A stretch of DNA of 10,549 bases from positions 1 to 10,549 of the forward strand of contig CAJKMA010000079.1 of the NCBI GenBank assembly GCA_905200905.1, read 5' to 3'. The translations under genes were made by a program, and so were the position numbers. Below, piece after piece: positions 1 through 5,944 of the stretch (positions are counted from its first letter, which is position 1; each line of letters starts with the position of its first letter). The notes beneath the pieces were generated by a model. The model ran no database searches, had not been told where the DNA came from, and saw nothing but the letters and a program-made list of their open reading frames with translations. Origin of the DNA: an uncultured Bacillota bacterium. Its GTDB lineage: Bacteria > Bacillota > Clostridia > Lachnospirales > Lachnospiraceae.

Positions 1-328
1 TTTTTCCTAAGTTACCATGTCCAAGACCTACTTTACGCTGGTCAGCTACAGAACCTGGGATACAGAAAGCCTGAAGACCTTCACCGATTGCTGCTGCTGC
101 GTCAGCTGCTCTTGTACAGCCTTTTTTGATTGCGATTGCAGCACCTACGATGTAAGCCCAGCAAGCGTTTTCAAAACAAATTGGCTGGATACCTTTAATC
201 ATATCATAAACGTTTAATCCAGCGTCTTTTGTGATTTTTTCAGCTTCTTCAATAGAAGCAATACCATAGCTATTTAAAACCTGATTGATTTTATCAATTC
301 TTCTTTCATATGATTCAAATAAAGCCAT
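1..328 (-). CDS. GGGtGRT-family protein, N-terminal 109 residues (3' end beyond window)
   Basis: This minus-strand gene starts at the ATG at 328 and runs off the left edge, so only residues 1-109 are seen. A perfect AGGAGG (337-342) lies 8 nt before the ATG and fixes the start. The protein begins MALFESYERRIDKIN and contains GIQPICFENACWAYIVGAA, an Ala-rich helix (about residues 72-85) and FCIPGSVADQRKVGLGHGN. From memory this matches the family annotated as GGGtGRT protein, named for a C-terminal motif outside this window; full members are about 330 residues. Cysteines are at 51, 56, 71 and 89. I know of no established function. No signal peptide or obvious membrane segment is visible, so it is probably cytoplasmic. 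It lies 46 nt downstream of a NifU-like gene with no terminator between, so the two are probably co-transcribed and may act together on Fe-S or a related cofactor (inference). Codons look strongly selected, suggesting high expression. Confidence 0.85.
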   Translation of the reverse strand, partial: MALFESYERRIDKINQVLNSYGIASIEEAEKITKDAGLNVYDMIKGIQPICFENACWAYIVGAAIAIKKGCTRAADAAAAIGEGLQAFCIPGSVADQRKVGLGHGNLGK

Positions 329-374
329 TATGAAATCCTCCTATAATAATTACCTTTTGTGGCGTTTTGTCTGA

Positions 375-1067
375 TTACTCTTCTCTTGGGTCGATAATCT
401 TCACAGCATCAGCAACACGTCCGTACTGACCCTGAGCTTTTTCCCAAGCAACATTTGGCTCATCACCTTTCTTAACGAAATCTGTGAATTTACCAAGGTT
501 TACGAATTTATAACCAATGATCTGGTCTTCTTCATCTAATGCGATTCCTGTAACGTAACCTTCTGCCATTTCCAGGTAACGAGGACCTTTCTTTAATGTT
601 CCGTACATTGTACCAACCTGAGATCTTAAACCTTTTCCTAAGTCTTCCAGACCAGCACCGATTGGAAGTCCGTCTTCAGAGAATGCACTCTGTGTACGTC
701 CATAAACAATCTGAAGGAATAATTCTCTCATAGCTGTGTTAATAGCGTCACATACTAAGTCTGTATTTAATGCTTCAAGCAGAGTTCTTCCTGGAAGAAT
801 TTCAGAAGCCATAGCTGCGGAATGTGTCATACCGGAACATCCCAGTGTTTCAACCAATGCTTCCTGAATAATTCCGTCTTTCACATTTAAAGTCAGCTTA
901 CAAGCACCCTGCTGCGGAGCACACCAGCCAACACCATGTGTTAAACCTGAAATATCTTTGATTTCTTTTGCTTTTACCCATTTTGCTTCTTCTGGGATTG
1001 GAGCTGCTCCATGGTTAACACCCTGAGCTACTGGACACATTTTTTCTACTTCATGTGAATAAATCAT
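375..1067 (-). CDS. NifU/IscU-like iron-sulfur cluster scaffold family protein
   Basis: A 230-residue cytoplasmic protein whose first ~110 residues resemble the NifU N-terminal/IscU scaffold, on which [2Fe-2S] clusters are built. The central part aligns with IscU: GACKLTLNVKDGII matches APACGDVMKLQIKVDDNGII (IscU Cys37), LGCSGMTHSAA matches GCAIAIAS (IscU Cys63), and Cys106 may be the third ligand. Further cysteines are Cys11 and Cys49. The Asp two residues after the first ligand Cys in IscU, needed for cluster release, is Leu58 here. Residues ~110-230 form an extra C-terminal part not found in IscU. AAGGAG (1075-1080) lies 7 nt before the ATG. A palindromic leader lies upstream and a GGGtGRT gene follows 46 nt downstream, a pairing I recall as recurrent in Lachnospiraceae. 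The cluster scaffold role is inferred from family; the true cofactor is unknown. Confidence 0.82.
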   Translation of the reverse strand: MIYSHEVEKMCPVAQGVNHGAAPIPEEAKWVKAKEIKDISGLTHGVGWCAPQQGACKLTLNVKDGIIQEALVETLGCSGMTHSAAMASEILPGRTLLEALNTDLVCDAINTAMRELFLQIVYGRTQSAFSEDGLPIGAGLEDLGKGLRSQVGTMYGTLKKGPRYLEMAEGYVTGIALDEEDQIIGYKFVNLGKFTDFVKKGDEPNVAWEKAQGQYGRVADAVKIIDPREE

Positions 1068-1082
1068 TTTAAAACTCCTTTC

Positions 1083-1096
1083 AAGTATATATACTT
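1083..1096. promoter_or_regulatory. Perfect 14-bp palindrome, possible operator of the NifU-like/GGGtGRT pair
   Basis: AAGTATATATACTT is a perfect 14-bp palindrome beginning 3 nt upstream of the AAGGAG ribosome binding site of the NifU-like gene. Its position between promoter region and ribosome binding site fits a repressor operator, for example for a dimeric redox or Fe-S regulator. It is also AT-rich enough to be part of a -10 region. No regulator gene is present in the window. The site is seen directly; the operator role is inferred. Confidence 0.4.
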
Positions 1097-1101
1097 AAAG
1101 T

Positions 1102-1119
1102 GCGTCAATTTTTTAACGC
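1102..1119. promoter_or_regulatory. Imperfect inverted repeat overlapping a possible -35 (TTGACG)
   Basis: GCGTCAA (1102-1108) and TTAACGC (1113-1119) form 7-bp arms with one mismatch around a TTTT spacer. On the minus strand this places TTGACG, five of six bases matching a -35 box, at 1103-1108, pointing toward the NifU-like gene. The correctly spaced -10 is poor: TATACT is only 13 nt away and nothing good lies at 17 nt. So the promoter is unproven. The repeat may instead be a second operator half or a short hairpin. Confidence 0.3.
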
Positions 1120-1187
1120 CTTATTCAAAGATATTCTCTCACAAAGTGACAAAAAAATCCAGACTTATTTTTCGATTTCCAAAATTT

Positions 1188-1781
1188 CTAAAAAAGATGC
1201 TTCAAAAGTTCCATAATCCCTGTAAGACCAAGGCTGTAAAGGAAGATGGAGCCTGGTTTTCCAAGGAAAATAATGGTTGCAAATTTCCGAAGGGACATTT
1301 TCGTAAGACCCGCTATGTAACAAAGCAAATCATCTGGCGCCACAGGGAAAAAGATAGCCAGGGCAAAAGCCTTATCAAATCCTTTTCCCTTATCCAACCA
1401 TCCAATGTATTTCTCATAATTCTTGACTCCAATAATCCCCCGCACAAAGGGCTTTCCATAATATTTTGACAAGAGAAAAGCTAGTATAGAACCAATGGAA
1501 ATACCAATATAATTATATACAAATCCCCACACAGGACCAAAAATTAAAACCCCGCCCAGACAACCAATGGCACCCGGCAAAATAGGAATTATCACCTGTA
1601 CAATCTGTATGACAATAAAAAACAGCGGAGCAAACATACCAAATCTTCCTATAAAGGCTTCTAAAGCTTCTTGGGATACAAAAATCTGATTCTGCACTCC
1701 ATACCAGATAAACCATGCCATTCCCATAAGCCCTGCTATGGTACAGAGATTCAAATATACTGCTGTCTTTTGTTTTTCCAT
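1188..1781 (-). CDS. VTT-domain (TVP38/TMEM64, DedA superfamily) membrane protein
   Basis: A 197-residue integral membrane protein. Hydrophobic segments lie near residues 8-28, 49-70, 74-106, 137-157 and 168-191. It has both family signatures: IPILPGAIGCLGGVLIFGP (residues 65-83), with the re-entrant-loop Pro/Gly pattern, and FFPVAPDDLLCYIAGLTKMS (144-163), then the short-chain hydrophobic end. Relatives include YdjX/YtxB-type proteins; DedA members are linked to recycling of undecaprenyl phosphate and phosphatidylethanolamine, and eukaryotic VTT proteins (VMP1, TMEM41B) are lipid scramblases. The ATG at 1781 lies inside the end of the upstream glycosyltransferase (31-nt overlap), with AAAGGGTG about 10 nt before it, suggesting translational coupling. 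I infer a role moving the glycolipid made by the two upstream enzymes, or its lipid precursor, across the membrane. No clear terminator follows: only a T-run at 1151-1157 (minus-strand sense) without a stem. Confidence 0.85.
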   Translation of the reverse strand: MEKQKTAVYLNLCTIAGLMGMAWFIWYGVQNQIFVSQEALEAFIGRFGMFAPLFFIVIQIVQVIIPILPGAIGCLGGVLIFGPVWGFVYNYIGISIGSILAFLLSKYYGKPFVRGIIGVKNYEKYIGWLDKGKGFDKAFALAIFFPVAPDDLLCYIAGLTKMSLRKFATIIFLGKPGSIFLYSLGLTGIMELLKHLF

Positions 1782-2869
1782 AGATATGCACCCTTTCTCT
1801 CTTTTCTATCCCATTTTCCACTGGCTTTTAACCGCTTTTTCTCTTCCTGCTCCTGAAAAACCCGCTCATAAAATTGTTTCCACATGGCTCCTACTGTTTC
1901 CTGGCTATACCGAAGATGACCTTCATAAGATGCATGCGCACTTCTCTGATAAAAATCGGCTTCTTCCTGCAGCTGTTTTAAGGTTGTGACAAATTCCCCC
2001 ACATGGCGTCCCCGAAGTGCATGGTCAAATAAAATAGGGTCATAAATAGGTAAATCTCTTACCAACACAGGAAGAGCGCAATTCATAGACTCTAGAATCG
2101 TCATTGGAAACAATTCTTCATAAGACGGCAAAAACATTACATCTGCCATATTATAAATTTCATTCATACGCTCCCTATCTACCAACCCTAAGAATTTCAC
2201 GTTGGCAGGAAGATGTTTCATCATACTTCGGATTTCTTCATATCCTTCTGAAATTTTTCCAAAAGAGAAGCCGCCTGCCCACACAAACTGAAACTCTGGC
2301 AGCCTTCTGGCTGTTTCTACAAAATCAAAAACACCTTTTCTCTTCTGCAGTTGCCCCACGCAAAGCACTGTAAATTTCTCTTCTGGAATGCGACAGCGTT
2401 TTCGGATGACTGCCCTTTTCTCTCTGGGAAGGGGATAAAACCGTTCTTCAGAAACTACATTAGGGATATAGGTTACTTTGTTTCTTGGTATCCCATAATT
2501 CACCAGTTTTTCAATAAACACCGGATTTACGGTAACCAGATAATCCATTCTCTTATAAAAAGAAATCATATATTTGTAAAACACATTTTTTGCCCATCTT
2601 GGAAGAGAAATACTATTTTCTACTGTTTCCGGAAGAAAATGTACATACCCTACGGCTGCTCCCTGAGCTTTTGCCTTGGAAATAGACAGATAATATTCTG
2701 GATTAATGGAATGATAATGGGTAATTTCACAAGGATTTTTCTTATTCTCCAAGATTTGAGCTTTTCCCTTCATAACTTTCTTAACAAGCGCCACCTGCTC
2801 ATCATGAGCGGATAATACTCCCTGTCCTTTCACCATATCTGCTTTTGATAACATCTTAATCTTTCTCAT
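1751..2869 (-). CDS. GT4 glycosyltransferase, likely glycosyl-diacylglycerol glycosyltransferase (BgsA/LafB-like)
   Basis: A 372-residue GT-B fold retaining transferase. It has the acceptor-side stretch GYVHFLPETVENSISLP (residues 74-90), then FYKRMDYLVTVNPVFIEKL, a sugar-nucleotide domain from about residue 165 (VLCVGQLQKRKGV), and the E-x7-E motif at Glu252/Glu260 in EELFPMTILE. These resemble, from memory, Enterococcus BgsA and Listeria/Streptococcus LafB/CpoA, which add the second hexose to monoglucosyl-diacylglycerol. The tail (about 340-372) is very basic, with KKRLK, DRKERK and KNKRQ, and could help it sit on acidic membrane. The ATG is 4 nt after the stop of the other glycosyltransferase; GAGGAGCG inside that gene is the ribosome binding site. 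It is the middle gene of the operon. Exact sugar and linkage cannot be read from sequence. Confidence 0.85.
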   Translation of the reverse strand: MRKIKMLSKADMVKGQGVLSAHDEQVALVKKVMKGKAQILENKKNPCEITHYHSINPEYYLSISKAKAQGAAVGYVHFLPETVENSISLPRWAKNVFYKYMISFYKRMDYLVTVNPVFIEKLVNYGIPRNKVTYIPNVVSEERFYPLPREKRAVIRKRCRIPEEKFTVLCVGQLQKRKGVFDFVETARRLPEFQFVWAGGFSFGKISEGYEEIRSMMKHLPANVKFLGLVDRERMNEIYNMADVMFLPSYEELFPMTILESMNCALPVLVRDLPIYDPILFDHALRGRHVGEFVTTLKQLQEEADFYQRSAHASYEGHLRYSQETVGAMWKQFYERVFQEQEEKKRLKASGKWDRKERKGAYLWKNKRQQYI

Positions 2870-2873
2870 CTCT

Positions 2874-4139
2874 TTACGCTCCTCTTCTTAAAATATTTCT
2901 CCTGCTCCAGGAAAAAGAGAGTCTCAGATTTTCCACAGTTGTTCCAACCTGTACACGCTCTTTGCTGACAATCGCTTCTTTATATAACCGTTCTGCCATA
3001 GTGCAGAAATTCCAGGTAGAATACAGTTTCGCTGTCTGTCTTGCACAAACACCCATCTCTACCCTTCGTTCCTCTCTTTCCAGAATGTACTGTAAATGCA
3101 TTTTGAAAAATTCATAGGTCTCATACTGAAATCCATTGTAACCATCTGTAATCACCGAATCCAGGCAGGCATCCTTGCGGCACAAGGCCGGAATACCACT
3201 GGCAAGGGCTTCAATGTAGGTTATGCCCTGAGTCTCACTGTTGGAAGCACAGACAAAAACGTCTCCTAACTGATAATACTGAGCTACTTCTTCTGGTGTG
3301 ACCATACCTGTAAAAATCACCTTTTCTTGAAGCTGCAAAGTTTTGGCAATTCCTTCCAGACGTTCTCTGTCCGGTCCGTCTCCCACAATGAGAAGTTTCA
3401 GCTTAAATGTTAGCTCTTCTTTGGTAAGTTTCTGGAAATAAATCAAGATCTCTTCCAGATTCTTCTCCTTTGCCAGACGGCCTATGCTCACCAGCACTTT
3501 ACTATCTTGGGAAATTCCAAGAGCCTCTCTTCTTCTGTTTCTCTCTTCTTTGCTTAAAACCTCCTGAAATCTTTTCAAATCAATTCCTGTAGGAATCACA
3601 GAAATTGGTTCTGAAACTTCATAATTTTTCAACAGTTCTTCTACTTTCTTTGTAGGAGCAATCACCTGCTGGGTTTTCTTTAATACTGCTTTAGAAAACT
3701 TGGCTACCATTTTTTTCTCCAAAGCTGCGCCTTTTGTATATTGAAAGAAAGTTCCAGGAAGATAGTGAAGATAATCTTCATAAATCGTATGATACGTGTG
3801 CAGCAATGGACAGTTACATTTCCTGCTAATTTTCACAGCATAGGAGAAGGTCATAAACTCACATTGGGAATGTACCACATCTGGGTTCCATTGAATTAAC
3901 TCTTGGATATAGGCTTCTCGGTGAGGAAGCACAGCTCTTACATTAGGATAAATTTTTTCCAGATTCACAGATTTTATATAATAAACACCATCTTCTTCAT
4001 AAGAATGATAGTCCCTGGAAAGAGTGAGAACCCGTACCTCATGTCCTCGTTCTTCCAGCTCTTTCTTTAAATTTAAAACCGAAGTTACAACACCATTTAC
4101 AATAGGCTTGTACCAATCTGTAGTAATTAATATTTTCAT
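2874..4139 (-). CDS. GT4 glycosyltransferase, likely 1,2-diacylglycerol 3-glucosyltransferase (BgsB/LafA/alMGS-like)
   Basis: A 421-residue GT-B fold enzyme and first gene of the operon. It opens MKILITTDWYKPIVNGVVTS, with the Asn-Gly-Val-Val loop typical of diacylglycerol alpha-glucosyltransferases; then HSQCEFM and HTYHTIYEDYLHYLP (residues 114-128), VLVSIGRLAKEKNLE at the start of the second domain, LIVGDGPDRERLE, and the E-x7-E motif at Glu302/Glu310 in SETQGITYIEALASG. The family uses UDP-sugar to glycosylate diacylglycerol at the inner membrane face, giving the anchor or precursor for glycolipids and lipoteichoic acid. No transmembrane helix is present; binding is probably by amphipathic helices in residues 130-155 (KGAALEKKMVAKFSKAVLKK, basic). 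AGGGGG lies about 10 nt before the ATG. Related GT4 enzymes such as phosphatidylinositol mannosyltransferases are a less likely alternative, because the following gene resembles the second enzyme of the diglycosyl route. Confidence 0.85.
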   Translation of the reverse strand: MKILITTDWYKPIVNGVVTSVLNLKKELEERGHEVRVLTLSRDYHSYEEDGVYYIKSVNLEKIYPNVRAVLPHREAYIQELIQWNPDVVHSQCEFMTFSYAVKISRKCNCPLLHTYHTIYEDYLHYLPGTFFQYTKGAALEKKMVAKFSKAVLKKTQQVIAPTKKVEELLKNYEVSEPISVIPTGIDLKRFQEVLSKEERNRRREALGISQDSKVLVSIGRLAKEKNLEEILIYFQKLTKEELTFKLKLLIVGDGPDRERLEGIAKTLQLQEKVIFTGMVTPEEVAQYYQLGDVFVCASNSETQGITYIEALASGIPALCRKDACLDSVITDGYNGFQYETYEFFKMHLQYILEREERRVEMGVCARQTAKLYSTWNFCTMAERLYKEAIVSKERVQVGTTVENLRLSFSWSRRNILRRGA

Positions 4140-4239
4140 AAAGGTTTTCCCCCTTTTCTTTTGTCTCTCTCATTTGTCTATATTGTAAAAAACAGACTTA
4201 AAGAAAAGAGGGGAGCATTTTGAAAGATTTTCTAAAGAA
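4140..4239 (-). promoter_or_regulatory. Spacer with probable promoter of the glycolipid operon
   Basis: This 100-nt spacer between the hydrogenase terminator and the first glycosyltransferase must hold the operon's promoter. On the minus strand, TACAAT (4182-4187) is a good -10 candidate and the overlapping TATAGA (4177-4182) another, but neither has a convincing -35 at 16-18 nt; only T-rich runs such as CTCTTT or TTCTTT occupy that place. No riboswitch-like structure was seen. Confidence 0.35.
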
Positions 4240-4282
4240 TTACAAAAGGAACTGTGTAGAAATTACACAGTTCCTTTTGTAA
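4240..4282 (-). terminator. Strong hairpin terminator after the hydrogenase gene
   Basis: A perfect 19-bp inverted repeat (arms 4240-4258 and 4264-4282) with a 5-nt loop starts 7 nt after the hydrogenase stop codon. The stem contains TTCCTTTTGTA on the 3' side, followed by ATTCTTT on the minus strand. The U-tract is weaker than usual, but stem strength and position fit an intrinsic terminator. It separates the hydrogenase from the glycolipid operon. Confidence 0.75.
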
Positions 4283-4289
4283 AAATGAA

Positions 4290-5795
4290 TTAATCCAATT
4301 GAATTTCCGCCAATTCTTGGGAAGGTAATTGATTGGTGGATGCTTTTTGGTATTTTTTCAGCTCTGCTGCTGCTTTGGTAAGGGGTGCATTGGTTCCAGC
4401 ACCAGCCATACAACCTCCAGGACAACCCATACCTTCTATGAGGCAGCCGTTTAACTTTCCAGCTTTTGCCTGGGTCAGGATTTTTTTACATTCTGCAAGA
4501 CCTTCTGCGTGTTCAATATGAACTTCCACATCTGGATAATAGGCTTTTAAGCATGCCTCAACAGCACTTGCCACACCTCCAGCTACGGCATAACCCCTTC
4601 CGGCTGCTGTGGCATTGTGGAAGGAAGCATCTCCTTCACAAGCTGCTGGGTCAATACCTTTGGCCTCAAACATTCCAGCCAACTCTTCAAAGGTAATAAC
4701 AAAATCCACATCGCTTCGCACATCTTTTCTAGATGCTTCCAGCTTCTTGGATGCACAAGGACCAATAAATACCACTTCTGCATCTGGATATTCTTTTTTA
4801 ATGGTTCTGGCCGTAGCTACCATTGGGGTTAATTCCTGAGAAATATTTTCTATCATATCTGGGAAAAATTTCTTTGCCATCATACTCCAAGACGGACAAC
4901 AGGAGGTCAAAAGAAATGGCAGCTCTTTTGTCGCCACCTTATCTGCATAATGATGAGCCTCAGAAACAGCTCCGATATCCGCACCAAGCGCCACCTCATA
5001 AACTTCTGTAAATCCTAGCTTCTGCAAAGCTGCACGGAGTTTTCTTGGAGTTACATCCGCGCCAAATTGTCCAATAAAAGCAGGTGCAACCTCTGCAATA
5101 ATCTGTTTTCCTTCTTTTAATGCATGTGCCAACTGGAAAATCTGGGATTTATCTGAAATAGCCCCAAATGGACAGCTTACCATGCACATACCACAAGACA
5201 CGCATTTTTCATTATTGATTTTTGCCCGTCCCAGTTCATCACTTTCAATGGCATTGACACCACAGGCTCTGGCACATGGCCGTTCCTTTTTGGAAATGGC
5301 ATCATAAGGACAAACTGATTTACATTTTCCACATTTAATACATTTCTCCTGGTCAATCACGGACTTTCCTTTGACAATTTTAATTGCTCCCTTGGGGCAA
5401 ACCTCTTTACATGGATGCGCCACGCAACCTCTGCACATATTGGAGACCTCAAACATTTTAGGTTCACAGGCATCACAGGCAGAAGGAATCACCTGCATAA
5501 GGGGCGGCTCATAATACTTTTCATCAATATTACTCGCCTCCAGACCAGCAGTAATATGCACTGCTGTGTTTTCCGGACGCAAGGACATCCCCATAGCAAG
5601 ACGCACGCGCTCACTGGCTACTGCACGCTCCCGATAAATACTTTCTCTATAAGATGCACGTTCCTTTACAATTTCATAAGGAATTGCTTCAATATCTGCA
5701 ACCAAAGTTTCCGGTTCTGACTCAAATCCTACTCTGGCTATTTCTTTAAATACTTTTCTTCGTATTCTTTTGACGTTTGTATCTAAACCTCTCAT
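4290..5795 (-). CDS. Monomeric [FeFe]-hydrogenase-family protein with ferredoxin-type domain (group B-like)
   Basis: A 501-residue cytoplasmic protein predicted to reduce protons or oxidise hydrogen with ferredoxin. An N-terminal region (1-105) precedes a multi-cluster section: Cys107/110, Cys121/124/129/133, Cys152/155/158/162, Cys174/178 and Cys198/201/204/208. The H-cluster domain follows from about residue 230. All three signatures are present: L1 TSCCPSW (297-303, proton-relay Cys299 and ligand Cys300), L2 IGPCASKKLE (ligand Cys347) and L3 EGMGCPGGC (Cys458, Cys462). The family's usual MPC is GPC, and GGGQP after L3 is replaced by AGAGTN, which fits the group B/M2-type branch rather than classical group A HydA. 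There is no N-terminal [2Fe-2S] domain. AAGGAAG precedes the ATG at 5795; a good promoter lies upstream and a hairpin downstream, so it is probably a single-gene unit. No maturase HydEFG genes are in the window. All catalytic cysteines are kept, so activity is likely; the preferred direction is unknown. Confidence 0.92.
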   Translation of the reverse strand: MRGLDTNVKRIRRKVFKEIARVGFESEPETLVADIEAIPYEIVKERASYRESIYRERAVASERVRLAMGMSLRPENTAVHITAGLEASNIDEKYYEPPLMQVIPSACDACEPKMFEVSNMCRGCVAHPCKEVCPKGAIKIVKGKSVIDQEKCIKCGKCKSVCPYDAISKKERPCARACGVNAIESDELGRAKINNEKCVSCGMCMVSCPFGAISDKSQIFQLAHALKEGKQIIAEVAPAFIGQFGADVTPRKLRAALQKLGFTEVYEVALGADIGAVSEAHHYADKVATKELPFLLTSCCPSWSMMAKKFFPDMIENISQELTPMVATARTIKKEYPDAEVVFIGPCASKKLEASRKDVRSDVDFVITFEELAGMFEAKGIDPAACEGDASFHNATAAGRGYAVAGGVASAVEACLKAYYPDVEVHIEHAEGLAECKKILTQAKAGKLNGCLIEGMGCPGGCMAGAGTNAPLTKAAAELKKYQKASTNQLPSQELAEIQLD

Positions 5796-5825
5796 TCTTT
5801 ACTTCCTTTCTATTTTCTTCTGTTC

Positions 5826-5854
5826 ATCATAAATATTTTCCCATGGCTTTGCAA
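5826..5854 (-). promoter_or_regulatory. Promoter of the hydrogenase gene
   Basis: On the minus strand, TTGCAA (5849-5854) and TATGAT (5826-5831) are separated by exactly 17 nt and lie about 30 nt upstream of the hydrogenase start. This fits a housekeeping sigma-A promoter (4/6 and 5/6 consensus matches). Confidence 0.6.
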
Positions 5855-5873
5855 GAAAATTCAAGTATTTTAT

Positions 5874-5901
5874 TTCATACAAAGAAGTTCTGTGTTATAC
5901 T
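5874..5901 (+). promoter_or_regulatory. Promoter of the TraX-like gene (extended -10)
   Basis: TTCATA (5874-5879) and TATACT (5896-5901) are spaced by 16 nt, and TGT directly before TATACT makes an extended -10. It lies about 45 nt before the TraX-like ATG. It is divergent from the hydrogenase promoter; the two cores are separated by only about 20 nt. Confidence 0.6.
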
Positions 5902-5944
5902 GAATCCAAATTTACGTTCTTATTTTTACGAAAGGATTTCTTTT

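Noticed and set aside
17..217. A small cysteine-rich open frame on the plus strand (many Cys and Thr/Ser).
   Set aside because: It is the antisense of the Ala- and Ile-rich part of the GGGtGRT gene, where GCA/GCT codons read as TGC/AGC. There is no ribosome binding site and the opposite strand is clearly coding.
1068..1187. Possible riboswitch or small RNA in the 120-nt spacer before the NifU-like gene.
   Set aside because: Only short AT-rich inverted repeats are present; no extended pairing, no conserved riboswitch core and no terminator hairpin were found.
1146..1469. A 107-codon plus-strand frame opposite the VTT gene.
   Set aside because: Basic, low-complexity antisense of a clear membrane protein; no ribosome binding site or family resemblance.
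5777..5944. An upstream in-frame ATG that would add 56 residues to the TraX-like protein.
   Set aside because: It lies inside the divergent hydrogenase gene start and across both promoters, and the good AAAGGA site precedes the ATG at 5945.
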